A stretch of 64,000 nucleotides of DNA, taken from Coralloluteibacterium thermophilum. GTDB lineage: Bacteria; Pseudomonadota; Gammaproteobacteria; Xanthomonadales; Xanthomonadaceae. The notes below the pieces were generated by a model. The model was not told the DNA's origin. It saw only the letters and a program-made list of their open reading frames with translations, and made no database searches. Positions 18,170-26,949 of the stretch are shown here, piece after piece. The stretch covers positions 1 to 64,000 of the forward strand of contig NZ_JBHSGG010000033.1 of NCBI RefSeq assembly GCF_042654365.1, written 5' to 3'. Position numbers and translations under genes: made by a program. The first letter of the stretch is position 1. Each line of letters begins with the position of its first letter.

Positions 18170-19605
18170 GCGCCGTGCTGCCCGCCGGCGCGGACCGCGC
18201 CGGAACCGCCGGCGGACGCCTGCTCGCGCAGGCGCTGTCGCTCGGCATCCTGCGCCGCCCGCGGCGACGCCTGCCCGAGGCGGGCATCGGCACCGCGCTC
18301 GTGGCCGCGCTGGCGGCGGCGCTGCTCGCCTTCGGGCTCGACACCCTCGCGACGCCCGCGCCGCGGCTGTTCCTGCCGTACGCGATCCACGGCCATGCGC
18401 TGGACGCGCTGGCCGCCCTGCTGGCGGGCTGGCTGGTGGCGCGGATCCTGGGTCGCCCGACCCGCGCGCTGGCCATCGCCGCGGTCCTGCTGGTGGCGCA
18501 GTGGCCGGTGATCCTGCTGATGTGGGGCGCGGGCAGGATCGACGCGCTCGCGGGCCATGGCGAGCTGCTGTTCTGGAGCGGGGTCGCGCTGGACCTCCTG
18601 GTCCTCGCCTGCATCGTCGCGCACGCCGCGGCGGGCGCCGACATCCTGCGGCGGATGGCCGCCTGGCTCGTGCTCGTCCTGCTCTGGCTCGCGCCGTCGT
18701 TCGTGTTGCCCAACGAGGGCTTCTGGTACGCGCTCGACGAGGACCAGGCGCAGGGCGAGCCGGCCGGCGCGCCGGCCTTCGACGCGGAGGTCGCCATCTA
18801 CCGCCAGCAGGCGCTGATCGAGGCCTCCCTGGCCGCGCTGCGCCCGCAGACGCCGGGACGGCCGGACCTCTACGCCATCGGTCTCGCCGGCGACGGGCGC
18901 GAACGCGTCTTCCGCAACGAGGTGGACTTCCTTTCGGGGCTCCTGGGCGCCCGCTTCGGCGCCGAGGGGCGCGTCCTGCGCCTGGTGAACTCGCCGGAGA
19001 CGGTGGACAGTCTGCCGCTGGCCAGCCTCGGCGCGCTCCGGCAGGCGGTCCAGGGCGTGGCGGCGCGGATGGACCGAGAGGAGGACATCCTCCTGCTGTT
19101 CATGACCAGCCACGGGCTGCCCGGCGGCCGCTTCCACATCGACATGGCCCCGCTGCCGCTGGTGCCGATCACGGCACCGGACCTGCGCGCCGTCTTGGAC
19201 GATGCAGGCATCCGCTGGCGGGTGATCGTGGTCTCGGCCTGCTATTCCGGCGGCTTCATCGACGCCCTCGCCGATCCCCGCACCCTGGTCGTCACCGCGG
19301 CCCGTGCCGACCGCACCTCCTTCGGCTGCGGCACCGAGTCCGACATCACCTGGTTCGGCCACGCCTTCCTGTACGAGGGGCTGAACCGCAGCACCTCCTT
19401 CGCCGAAGCCTTCGCGCACGCGCGCGGGCGGATCGCGGAATGGGAGGCCCGCGAGGACATGGAGGCCTCGCATCCGCAGTACGTTGCGGGCGCCGAGATC
19501 GAGGCGCACCTCGAGGCGTGGCGGAGGGGGTTGCCGGATGCGCCCCCCGTGCCCTACGTCGTGCCGCTGCCCGACGAGGCCGCCGTGGCCACCGCCGGCG
19601 ACTGA
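18166..19605 (+). CDS. Membrane-anchored C13-family (legumain-like) cysteine peptidase
   Basis: A 479-residue protein whose GTG start overlaps the mtnC stop (GTGA). The first 180 residues hold about five hydrophobic helices (roughly 41-57, 76-94, 101-120, 133-155, 163-178). The C-terminal part is a caspase-like domain with the family dyad: His-316 in MTSHGLPGG and Cys-359 in VSACYSGGF. C13 peptidases include legumain and the GPI transamidase GPI8, and bacterial members are uncharacterised. Coupling to mtnC is the only clue to context, and a role in methionine salvage is not obvious. The catalytic residues are present, so it is probably active. Confidence 0.85.
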   Translation: MSAVLPAGADRAGTAGGRLLAQALSLGILRRPRRRLPEAGIGTALVAALAAALLAFGLDTLATPAPRLFLPYAIHGHALDALAALLAGWLVARILGRPTRALAIAAVLLVAQWPVILLMWGAGRIDALAGHGELLFWSGVALDLLVLACIVAHAAAGADILRRMAAWLVLVLLWLAPSFVLPNEGFWYALDEDQAQGEPAGAPAFDAEVAIYRQQALIEASLAALRPQTPGRPDLYAIGLAGDGRERVFRNEVDFLSGLLGARFGAEGRVLRLVNSPETVDSLPLASLGALRQAVQGVAARMDREEDILLLFMTSHGLPGGRFHIDMAPLPLVPITAPDLRAVLDDAGIRWRVIVVSACYSGGFIDALADPRTLVVTAARADRTSFGCGTESDITWFGHAFLYEGLNRSTSFAEAFAHARGRIAEWEAREDMEASHPQYVAGAEIEAHLEAWRRGLPDAPPVPYVVPLPDEAAVATAGD

Positions 19606-19677
19606 CGGCGGACGGCGGTTTGCAGGCGGCGCGCACGCGCCTACCCTATCCCGCCCCCACCCAGCAGGTCCGCACGC

Positions 19678-20160
19678 ATGCCTTCCTTCGACATCGTCTC
19701 CGAAGTCGACAAGCACGAACTGACCAACGCGGTCGACCAGGCCAACCGGGAGCTCGGCAACCGCTTCGATTTCAAGAACGTCGACGCGAAGTTCGAGCTG
19801 GAGGAGTCGATCATCACCCAGAGCGCGCCCAGCGAGTTCCAGCTGCAGCAGATGATGGACATCCTGCGCGCCCGGCTGATCGCGCGCGGGATCGACGTGC
19901 GCGCGCTGGACGTGGCCGAGCCGGAGACCAACGTCGCGGGCAGCCGGCAGAGGATCACGGTCAAGCAGGGCATCGAGCAGGCCACGGGCAAGAAGATCGT
20001 CGCCGCGATCAAGGCCGCCAAGCTCAAGGTCGAGGCGCAGATCAACGGCGACAAGCTGCGCGTCACCGGCAAGAAGCGCGACGACCTGCAGGCCGTCATC
20101 GCCCTCCTGCGCCAGTCGGACTTCGACGTCCCGCTGCAGTTCGACAATTTCCGCGACTGA
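19678..20160 (+). CDS. yajQ: YajQ family cyclic di-GMP-binding protein
   Basis: A 160-residue cytoplasmic protein of two ferredoxin-like domains. It opens with PSFDIVSEVDKHEL and contains NRFDFKN, RQRITVKQGIEQATGKKIV and the C-terminal LRQSDFDVPLQFDNFRD region (shown here in parts). The Xanthomonas orthologue binds cyclic di-GMP and modulates a LysR-type regulator of virulence genes; that role here is inference. It is a single gene between the C13 peptidase and the GH3 gene. Confidence 0.94.
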   Translation: MPSFDIVSEVDKHELTNAVDQANRELGNRFDFKNVDAKFELEESIITQSAPSEFQLQQMMDILRARLIARGIDVRALDVAEPETNVAGSRQRITVKQGIEQATGKKIVAAIKAAKLKVEAQINGDKLRVTGKKRDDLQAVIALLRQSDFDVPLQFDNFRD

Positions 20161-20207
20161 CCCGGGGTGCCGGGCCTCGATGCCTGGCATCTCCGCGCGG
20201 CGTGCGA

Positions 20208-20221
20208 TGTAATCGTTTACA
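20208..20221 (+). promoter_or_regulatory. LacI-family-type operator before the GH3 gene
   Basis: The 14-nt sequence TGTAATCGTTTACA is an inverted repeat with a central CG and six of seven matching pairs, the hallmark of LacI/GalR-family operators. It ends 20 nt before the GH3 start codon, so binding would block transcription. The regulator gene is not in the window. Confidence 0.65.
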
Positions 20222-20241
20222 CCGCCTACAGGAGTGCATGG

Positions 20242-22440
20242 ATGACCCGTGATCCCCGGATCGAAGATCTCATCGCGCGCATGACGCTGGAGGAGAAGGT
20301 CGGCCAGCTCGGCATCTTCGCCGACGCGCTGCGCCCGTTCGCGCCGGACGTCAATCCCGAGGTCAATGCGCGGGGGGCGGCGGAGGTGCTGGAGCAGATC
20401 CGCGCCGGCCGGGTGGGCGCCCTGTTCAACGGCGTGGGCGCGGCCGAGGGGCGCGAGGCGCAGCGGGTCGCGGTGGAGGAGAGCCGGCTCGGGATTCCGC
20501 TCCTGCTCGGCGCCGACGTCATCCACGGCATGCGCACGGTGTTCCCGATCCCGCTGGGCGAGGCGGCGAGCTTCGAGCCCGCGCTGGCCGAGCGGACAGC
20601 CCGCGCCACCGCGGTCGAGGCGACCGCGGCGGGCATCCACTGGACCTTCGCCCCGATGGTGGACGTGGCCCGCGACCAGCGCTGGGGCCGCGTGGCGGAA
20701 GGATCGGGCGAGGATCCCTTCCTCGGCGCCGCCATGGGCGCAGCCCGCGTGCGCGGCTTCCAGGGCGCCGACCTGCGCGCGGACGACAGCCTGCTCGCCA
20801 CGCCCAAGCACTTCGCCGCCTACGGCGCGGTGAGCGCGGGGATGGACTACAACAGCGTGGACATCTCGGAAGCCGCGCTGCGCGACATCCACCTGCCGCC
20901 GTTCAAGGCGGCCTTCGACGCGGGCGCGCTGACGGTCATGAGCGCCTTCAACGACATCGCCGGCGTGCCCGCCTCCGGCAACCGCTGGCTGATGACGGAC
21001 CTGCTGCGCGGCGAATGGCGCTTCGAGGGCTTCGTGGTCTCGGACTACACCGCCGACTACGAGCTGGTCGCCCATGGCTACGCCGCCGACGAGCGGGACG
21101 CCGCCCGCATCGCCTTCACCGCGGGCGTGGACATGAGCATGCAGAGCGGGCTGTACGCCACTCACCTGCCCGACCTGGTCGCGCGCGGCGAGGTGCCGAT
21201 GGAGGTGGTGGACGAAGGCGTGCGCCGCGTGCTCGGCGTCAAGGCTGCGATCGGCCTGTTCGACCGCCCCTACCGCTCCCTGGACCCGGCCCGCGAGGCG
21301 GATCGCGTTTATCTTCCTGCGCACGACGCGCTCGCCCGCGAGGCGGGACGGCGCTCCATCGTGATGCTGCGCAACGACGCAGGGCTGCTGCCGCTGCGCC
21401 GCAGCGGCCAGCGCATCGCCCTGATCGGCCCCTTCGCGCAGGACCGCGACAACATCGAGGGCTGCTGGACGCTGTTCGGCGAGCGGTCGCGCTACGTCGA
21501 CCTGGAGACCGGCATCCGCGCGGCGCTCGACGATCCCGGCTCCCTGCTCGTCGTCCCCGGCTGCGGGTTCGAGTCTCCGCTCGACGGCGGCATCGAGGCC
21601 GCCGTCGCGGCGGCGCGCGCGGCGGACGTGGTGTTGCTGGCCATCGGCGAACCGCAGGGCTATTCCGGCGAGGCCCAGTCCCGCACCGCCATCGTCGTTC
21701 CGCCGGCGCAGCAGGCGCTGGCCGAGGCCGTCGCCGCGACCGGTACGCCGATGGCGGTGCTGCTGCGCAACGGCCGCGCACTGGCGCTCGCGGGCGCGGT
21801 GCGCGAGGCGCAGGCCATCCTCGTGACCTGGTTCCTCGGCACCCAGACCGGCCACGCCGTGGCCGACGTGGTGTTCGGCGACTACAGCCCGTCGGGCCGG
21901 CTGCCGGTGAGTTTCCCGCAGGACCCGGGACAGCAGCCCTACTTCTACAACCACCCGCGCACCGGGCGTCCGGAGCTGCCGGAGCAGCCCCCCGCCTTCA
22001 AGGCGCGCTGGCGCGAGGTGCCGCACGCCCCGCTCTATCCCTTCGGCCACGGCCTCGGCTATGCGCGGTTCGAGTACGGTCCCCCGCGGTTGAGCGCGAG
22101 CCGCCTGGCCTGGGACGCCACGCTCACCGTCGCCGCCTCGGTACGCAACACCGGCGACCGCGCCGCCGAGGAGGTCGTGCAGCTCTACGTCCACGACCGG
22201 GTGGCGAGCCGCGTCCGGCCCGTGCGCGAACTGAAAGGCTTCCGAAAGCTGCTGCTGCAACCCGGCGAGACGGCCGAGGTGGCCTTCGCCCTCGACCGCC
22301 ACGCGCTGGGCTTCCATGGCGTGGACGCGCGCTGGCGGGTCGAGCCCGGCCTGTTCGACGTCTGGATCGCGCCCTCCTCGGCGGCCGGCGATCCCGCCCG
22401 CTTCGAACTGCTGCCTCCCGAACCGTCGCAGGCCGGGTAG
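20242..22440 (+). CDS. Glycoside hydrolase family 3 beta-glucosidase-like enzyme
   Basis: A 732-residue GH3 enzyme. The order is a TIM-barrel domain, an alpha/beta sandwich from about residue 370 (SIVMLRNDAGLLPL), and a C-terminal fibronectin type III-like domain. Substrate-binding KHFAAYG and the catalytic nucleophile Asp-268 (FVVSDYTADYE) are visible. Unlike periplasmic BglX it has no signal peptide, so it should act on imported oligosaccharides in the cytoplasm. The ATG at 20242 is set by AGGAG 8 nt upstream; the out-of-frame ATG at 20238 is not used. The upstream LacI-type operator suggests sugar induction. The exact glycoside is unknown. Confidence 0.92.
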   Translation: MTRDPRIEDLIARMTLEEKVGQLGIFADALRPFAPDVNPEVNARGAAEVLEQIRAGRVGALFNGVGAAEGREAQRVAVEESRLGIPLLLGADVIHGMRTVFPIPLGEAASFEPALAERTARATAVEATAAGIHWTFAPMVDVARDQRWGRVAEGSGEDPFLGAAMGAARVRGFQGADLRADDSLLATPKHFAAYGAVSAGMDYNSVDISEAALRDIHLPPFKAAFDAGALTVMSAFNDIAGVPASGNRWLMTDLLRGEWRFEGFVVSDYTADYELVAHGYAADERDAARIAFTAGVDMSMQSGLYATHLPDLVARGEVPMEVVDEGVRRVLGVKAAIGLFDRPYRSLDPAREADRVYLPAHDALAREAGRRSIVMLRNDAGLLPLRRSGQRIALIGPFAQDRDNIEGCWTLFGERSRYVDLETGIRAALDDPGSLLVVPGCGFESPLDGGIEAAVAAARAADVVLLAIGEPQGYSGEAQSRTAIVVPPAQQALAEAVAATGTPMAVLLRNGRALALAGAVREAQAILVTWFLGTQTGHAVADVVFGDYSPSGRLPVSFPQDPGQQPYFYNHPRTGRPELPEQPPAFKARWREVPHAPLYPFGHGLGYARFEYGPPRLSASRLAWDATLTVAASVRNTGDRAAEEVVQLYVHDRVASRVRPVRELKGFRKLLLQPGETAEVAFALDRHALGFHGVDARWRVEPGLFDVWIAPSSAAGDPARFELLPPEPSQAG

Positions 22441-22510
22441 GCGCGGCTTCGGCCGCGACCGGCACGTGCATCCGGGCGGCCACGAGGGTCGCGGCTGAAG
22501 CCGCTCCTAC
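22437..22510. repeat. REP-like palindromic pair, copy 2
   Basis: The same unit as at 10522-10595, in inverted pair layout: a left unit with one or two changes (GCGGCTTCGGCCGCGACC) and a right unit reading TCGCGGCTGAAGCCGCTCC. It starts within the last codon of the GH3 gene and fills the gap between two convergent genes. Confidence 0.75.
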
Positions 22511-22525
22511 ACCGACACGGCGTTT

Positions 22526-24088
22526 CTAGGGCTCCGCGTCGTCCAGGCGGTAGCGCGTCTGCGCGCGCAGTTCGCCGCGCCAGCGGTCGAAGGCGCGGAC
22601 CTCGACCACGTGCACGCCCGACGCCAGGTCGGTCGGCAGCATGGCGCGCCAGAGATGGGTGGACGGGACGGCCTGGGGCACGCGGTCGAAGCCGCGCAGG
22701 CTGCCGGCCGCGTCGTCGGCGAGGTTGATGCGCACCACGTGTGGATCGGGCTCGTCCACGCGCGTCATCGGCGTCCAGTCGCCGTCGCCGATGCGCATCT
22801 CGACGCGATCGCCGTCGATGCCCATGAACACGTTCGCGTAGACCGGCACGCCCGGGTAGGCGCCGCGCCGCAGCACGCGCGGGCCGTACAGCCGCAGCCC
22901 TGCCTCGGGGTCGCCCTTGGCCGGCACGTAGCGCAGGCTGTAGCCGCCGTCGGCCTCCACGCGCATCAGCGCATGGCCGTTGGGCGTACCGTCGGCCATC
23001 ACCGCGTCGGGAACGCCGCGGGCGTCCTTCGCGCCGCCCCAGAAGCCGCCGCACACCGCGCCGACGTTGTACTCGTGCAGCGGGGACGCGCCGCGCCAGC
23101 CGTCCTCCGCACCGTGGAAGTAGTGCTGCTGGACGTGCGTGTGCGCGCTCAGCACCAGCACGTTGGGAAAGGGTTCGAGCAGGCGGTACAGGCGCTCGCG
23201 GTCCGCCGCGCGGAAGGTCTCGCGCTTGCCCGCGGGCGTGAACAGCGGGATGTGCATGGCCAGCACCACCAGCCGCTCGCGCGGGAGCTGGCCGAGGTAG
23301 GCCTCCAGGAAGGCGAACTGGTCCTCGCGGAGCCCGCCGACGTAGGCGGGACGCTCCCCGGGGCGGTAGATTACGTCGTCCAGGACGAGCAGGCTCACCG
23401 GCCCTTCCTCGTAGGCCAGGGTGTCGGGTCCGTAGGTGCGGCGGAAGTTGGTCAGCGAGGCGGTGTCGTGCGCGGCGTCGAAGTCCATGTCGTGGTTGCC
23501 GGCGGCGTGCAGCCAGGGGATGCCGAGCTGCGCCGTGACCGCGTTGAGTTCCGGGTACAGCGACAGCCTGTCGTTGACCACGTCGCCCAGGGTGACGCCG
23601 AAGCGCGCCTCCCGGCCCGGACTGCGGCCGGACAGGATGGGCGCCACGATGTCCTCTCTGTAGTAGCCCACGTCCTCGCTGCGGGTGACCTGGGTGTCGC
23701 CGAAGACCAGGACGTCGAAGGGCGGCGCGGCCGCCGGGACGCTGCAGTCGAGCGCGAAGTCCCAGGAGGCGTCCGCCGGCGTCGGCGCGATGCCGCCGTA
23801 GCGCAGCGTGGGCGTGCCCTCCGGCAGGTAGTGCCGCCAGAAGACGGGCAGCCCGTCCTCGCCGGTCGGCAGTGCGCACTGTGGCGGCTTGATCACGAAG
23901 ACCGTCTGGCCGTCCTCGACGTCGATCCGGTAGCGACCGTCCGCGTCGGTGCGCACCAGCGTCTCGCCGTTGGAGACGAGCACCCCGCCGACGCCGCGTC
24001 CGCCGTCGTGGACCCGCCCGGCGATCTCCACCGCCTGGACGGGAAGCGCGAGAACGAGGGAGGACAGCAGCACGGAGAAACGGGGCAT
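22526..24088 (-). CDS. Secreted calcineurin-like metallophosphoesterase with N- and C-terminal accessory domains
   Basis: A 520-residue protein with a signal peptide (hydrophobic residues 4-18, cleavage near QAVE). An N-terminal carboxypeptidase-regulatory-like beta domain (about 20-100, RTDADGRYRIDV) precedes the metallophosphoesterase core with its dinuclear metal motifs: FGDTQV, TLGDVVND, AGNHDMDF, LAMHIP and SAHTHV. The C-terminal part matches the MetallophosC arrangement. Likely a periplasmic phosphodiesterase or monoesterase; the substrate is unknown. It lies downstream of the his operon on the same strand, separated by a G-rich heptamer array, and converges with the GH3 gene. Confidence 0.87.
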   Translation of the reverse strand: MPRFSVLLSSLVLALPVQAVEIAGRVHDGGRGVGGVLVSNGETLVRTDADGRYRIDVEDGQTVFVIKPPQCALPTGEDGLPVFWRHYLPEGTPTLRYGGIAPTPADASWDFALDCSVPAAAPPFDVLVFGDTQVTRSEDVGYYREDIVAPILSGRSPGREARFGVTLGDVVNDRLSLYPELNAVTAQLGIPWLHAAGNHDMDFDAAHDTASLTNFRRTYGPDTLAYEEGPVSLLVLDDVIYRPGERPAYVGGLREDQFAFLEAYLGQLPRERLVVLAMHIPLFTPAGKRETFRAADRERLYRLLEPFPNVLVLSAHTHVQQHYFHGAEDGWRGASPLHEYNVGAVCGGFWGGAKDARGVPDAVMADGTPNGHALMRVEADGGYSLRYVPAKGDPEAGLRLYGPRVLRRGAYPGVPVYANVFMGIDGDRVEMRIGDGDWTPMTRVDEPDPHVVRINLADDAAGSLRGFDRVPQAVPSTHLWRAMLPTDLASGVHVVEVRAFDRWRGELRAQTRYRLDDAEP

Positions 24089-24150
24089 GGCGGGACGGCG
24101 GACGCGGTGGAGGCGGCGATTATCCTGCATGCGGGGTGTGACAGGCTCTC

Positions 24151-24219
24151 GGGGCCTGGGGCCTGGGGCCTGGGGCTTGGGCTCAGGGCTTGGAGGTTGG
24201 GGGCTGGGGCTTGGGTGGG
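24151..24219 (+). repeat. G-rich heptamer array abutting the hisIE stop codon
   Basis: Ten successive seven-base units run without gap from 24151: three exact GGGGCCT, then GGGGCTT and degenerate variants such as GGGCTTG. Regular G-runs give quadruplex potential on the plus strand. The array ends directly at the hisIE stop codon, so it is the first transcribed sequence after the his operon. No C-rich partner is seen here. Confidence 0.75.
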
Positions 24220-24822
24220 TCAGGCGCGGTGTCGCGCGCGCAGGACGGTGCGCACGTCCTCGAGCGACAGGCCGCGGGCGCGCAGGAGGACGGTGAGGTG
24301 GAACACGAGGTCCGCGGCTTCGCCGAGCAGGGCCGTGTCGTCCTGCGCGACCCCGGCCAGGGCCGTCTCCACGCCCTCCTCGCCGACCTTCTGCGCGATG
24401 CGTCGCAGGCCGTCCTCGAACAGGCGCGTCGTGTAGCTGGCCTCCGGCCGCTCGCGTTCGCGGCGGGCGACGAGGGCGTCGAGCTCGGCGAGGAAGTCCG
24501 CGGGCGCGTCCGGGAAGCAGCTGGCCCGCCCGAGGTGGCAGGTCGGTCCGTGCGGACGCGCGAGCACCAGTAGGGTGTCGCGGTCGCAGTCCGCGTCGAT
24601 CGACACCAGGTCGAGTACGTGGCCGGACGTCTCTCCCTTGGTCCACAGCCGCTGCCTGCCGCGGCTGTAGAAGGTCACCCGCCCGCTCGCGCGGGTGGCC
24701 GCCAGCGCCTCGGCGTTCATGTAGCCCAGCATCAGCACGCGCAGGGTGTCGGCGTCCTGCACGATGGCGGGCAGCAGGCCGTCCGGGGCCTTGCCCCAGT
24801 CGAGGCGTTCGATGTCGTTCAT
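24220..24822 (-). CDS. hisIE: Bifunctional phosphoribosyl-AMP cyclohydrolase / phosphoribosyl-ATP pyrophosphatase
   Basis: A 200-residue fusion for steps 2 and 3 of histidine synthesis. The HisI part (about 1-110) has MLGYMNAEAL, TFYSRGRQRLWTKGETSG and metal-binding CDRD-C in the zinc/magnesium site. The HisE part (about 115-200) has the EDGLRRIAQKVGEEGVE helix and AADLVFHLTVLL. The start overlaps the hisF stop (ATGA). It is the last gene of the operon. Confidence 0.96.
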   Translation of the reverse strand: MNDIERLDWGKAPDGLLPAIVQDADTLRVLMLGYMNAEALAATRASGRVTFYSRGRQRLWTKGETSGHVLDLVSIDADCDRDTLLVLARPHGPTCHLGRASCFPDAPADFLAELDALVARRERERPEASYTTRLFEDGLRRIAQKVGEEGVETALAGVAQDDTALLGEAADLVFHLTVLLRARGLSLEDVRTVLRARHRA

Positions 24823-25601
24823 GCCGCTGCTCCGTCGCGGACCTCGATGCCCGCCGCGCGCAGGTGGCGCTTGAGGTCCGGGATGCGCAGGCTGCCGTCG
24901 TGGAAGGCCCCGGCCGCGAGCGCCGCGTCCACGTCCGCCTGCACGAACGCCTCGACGAAGTGCGCGGCCGTCCCCGCGCCGCCGGAGGCGACCAGCGGCA
25001 CCCGGCAGACATCGCGCACCGCACGCAGCTGCGCGATGTCGTAGCCGCGGCGCACGCCGTCCGAGCCCATGCAGTTCAGCACGATCTCGCCCGCGCCCAG
25101 CCGCTGCGCCTCCACCACCCAGTCGAGCGTGGTGCGCGCCAGGGCGCGGGTCGCCTCCGGGTCGCCGGTATGGCTGCGCACCCGCCACACGCCGTCGGCG
25201 TCCCGCAGGGAGTCCACGCCGACCACCACGCACTGCACGCCGAAGGCCTCGGCGAGTTCCGCGACCAGCGCCGGCCGTTCCAGTGCCGGCGTGTTGACCG
25301 AGATCTTGTCGGCGCCGGCGTGCAGGATCTCGCGGGCCGCCGCGACGCTGCGGATGCCGCCGGCGACGCAGAACGGGATGTCGAGCACGCGCGCGACCCG
25401 CTCGATCCAGCCGCGGTCCACGGTGCGCCCCTGCGGGCTGGCGGTGATGTCGTAGAACACCAGCTCGTCTGCCCCGGCCTCGCGGTAGCGCAGCGCCAGA
25501 TCGACGATGTCGCCCATGTCCACGTGGTCGCGGAAACGCACGCCCTTGACCACCCTGCCCTCGCGGACGTCGAGGCAGGGCACGATGCGGCGGCTCAGCA
25601 C
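24819..25601 (-). CDS. hisF: Imidazole glycerol phosphate synthase cyclase subunit
   Basis: A 260-residue TIM barrel. With HisH it converts PRFAR plus ammonia to imidazole glycerol phosphate and AICAR. RRIVPCLDVREGRVVKGV carries the first catalytic Asp; the second is in LNCMGSDG (Asp near residue 135). The GTG start at 25601 overlaps the hisA stop by 7 nt, which gives the usual N-terminus. The end overlaps hisIE. Confidence 0.96.
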   Translation of the reverse strand: MLSRRIVPCLDVREGRVVKGVRFRDHVDMGDIVDLALRYREAGADELVFYDITASPQGRTVDRGWIERVARVLDIPFCVAGGIRSVAAAREILHAGADKISVNTPALERPALVAELAEAFGVQCVVVGVDSLRDADGVWRVRSHTGDPEATRALARTTLDWVVEAQRLGAGEIVLNCMGSDGVRRGYDIAQLRAVRDVCRVPLVASGGAGTAAHFVEAFVQADVDAALAAGAFHDGSLRIPDLKRHLRAAGIEVRDGAAA

Positions 25602-26353
25602 GACGGCCTCCCGGCGGCGACCAGCGCCTCGCCCAGGTCGAACCGTCCTTCGAGCAGGGCGCGGCCCAGCACCGCCCCGGCGCAACCGGCCGCGCGCGCG
25701 GCGGCGATGTCGGCGAGCCCGCGCACGCCGCCCGAGGCCTGCACCGCGAGCGAGGGGAATTCCGCTGCGAGGCCGGCGTACAGGTCCAGGTTGGGGCCGG
25801 CGAGCATGCCGTCGCGGTCGATGTCGGTGCACAGCAGGTGGCGCAGCCCGGCGTCGGCGTAGCGCGCCGCCAGTGCGCCGAGGAGGGGCGCATCCGCGTC
25901 GGCGCGGGTCCAGCCGTGGGTGGGGAGGATCCAGCGGCCGTCCGCGTCGCGGCGGGTATCGAGGGCGACCACGATCCCTGCCGCACCGTGTCGCGCGATC
26001 CAGCCGCACACCCGCTCCGGCTCGCGCACCGCCAGCGAACCCACGACCGCGCGCGTCACCCCGGCGTCGAACATCCGCGCCAGCGTCTCCTCGTCGCGGA
26101 TGCCCCCGCCGGCCTGGACGCGCAGGCCGCCGTCGCGCAGCGCCCGCACCAGCGGCGCCAGGCTCCAGCCGCCGTCGCGCGCGGCGTCCAGGTCGACCAG
26201 GTGCAGCCAGGTCGCGCCCGCTGCGGCGAAGCGCTCGGCGACGGCGACCGGGTCGTCCGCGTAGCGCGTCTCGCGCGCGTAGTCGCCCTGGGCGAGGCGG
26301 ACCACGCGGCCGCCGCGCACGTCGATGGCGGGATACAGGGTGAAGTCGCTCAT
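25595..26353 (-). CDS. hisA: Phosphoribosylformimino-5-aminoimidazole carboxamide ribotide isomerase
   Basis: A 252-residue TIM-barrel isomerase, a half-barrel duplication related to HisF. It converts ProFAR to PRFAR. YPAIDVRGGRVVRLAQGDY contains the catalytic Asp near residue 9, and LCTDIDRDGMLAGPN contains the second Asp. The start overlaps the hisH stop (ATGA). Confidence 0.96.
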   Translation of the reverse strand: MSDFTLYPAIDVRGGRVVRLAQGDYARETRYADDPVAVAERFAAAGATWLHLVDLDAARDGGWSLAPLVRALRDGGLRVQAGGGIRDEETLARMFDAGVTRAVVGSLAVREPERVCGWIARHGAAGIVVALDTRRDADGRWILPTHGWTRADADAPLLGALAARYADAGLRHLLCTDIDRDGMLAGPNLDLYAGLAAEFPSLAVQASGGVRGLADIAAARAAGCAGAVLGRALLEGRFDLGEALVAAGRPSC

Positions 26354-26949
26354 GCCGGGGTCCAGCGCAGGAAGTTCTCGAGGAGGCGCGCCCCGACCTC
26401 GGCCGAGCGCTCCGGGTGGAACTGGGCGCCGGCGACGTTGCCGCGCACCACCATGGCGGCGAACGGCTCGCCGTGCACGCTGGCGGCGACGCAGTGCTCG
26501 CCCGCCGGGGCCGCGTAGCTGTGCACGTAGTAGGCCCAGCTCCCGGCCGGGATGCCGTCGAGCAGCGGGCTGTCGATGCGCGGCTGCAGGCGGTTCCAGC
26601 CCATGTGCGGGACGCGCACGCCCGGGGCCTCGGGCAGGCGGCGGACGCGACCCGGGATCAGCCCGAGGCAGGCCGCATCGCCCTCCTCCGAGGTCTCGAA
26701 CAGGATCTGCATGCCCACGCAGACGCCGAGCAGGGGCGTGCGCAGCGTGCGCAGCGTGTCGATCAGGTCCAGCTCGGCGAGGCGCGCCATCGCCGGGCCC
26801 GCCGCGCCGACGCCGGGCAGGATCACCCGCTCGGCGCGCAGGATGTCCTCGCGCCGGTCCACCAGTGGCGCCTCGACGCCGAGCCGTTGCAGGGCATAGC
26901 GCACGGAGCCGAGGTTGGCGCCGCCGGAATCGACCAGGACCAGGCTCAC
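26350..26949 (-). CDS. hisH: Imidazole glycerol phosphate synthase glutamine amidotransferase subunit
   Basis: A 199-residue class I glutaminase that feeds ammonia to HisF. The catalytic triad is visible: Cys in GVCVGMQ near residue 78, and His and Glu in FHPERS near residue 178. The usual GNGN-like loop appears as DSGGANLGSV. The GTG start at 26949 overlaps the hisB stop (GTGA); the alternative downstream starts would remove the first strand. Confidence 0.95.
   Translation of the reverse strand: MSLVLVDSGGANLGSVRYALQRLGVEAPLVDRREDILRAERVILPGVGAAGPAMARLAELDLIDTLRTLRTPLLGVCVGMQILFETSEEGDAACLGLIPGRVRRLPEAPGVRVPHMGWNRLQPRIDSPLLDGIPAGSWAYYVHSYAAPAGEHCVAASVHGEPFAAMVVRGNVAGAQFHPERSAEVGARLLENFLRWTPA

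Noticed and set aside
18070..22317. A 1415-codon minus-strand open frame across mtnC, the C13 peptidase, yajQ and the GH3 gene
   Set aside because: It covers four well-supported plus-strand genes and has repetitive Val/Arg/Gly/His composition typical of antisense frames in GC-rich DNA.
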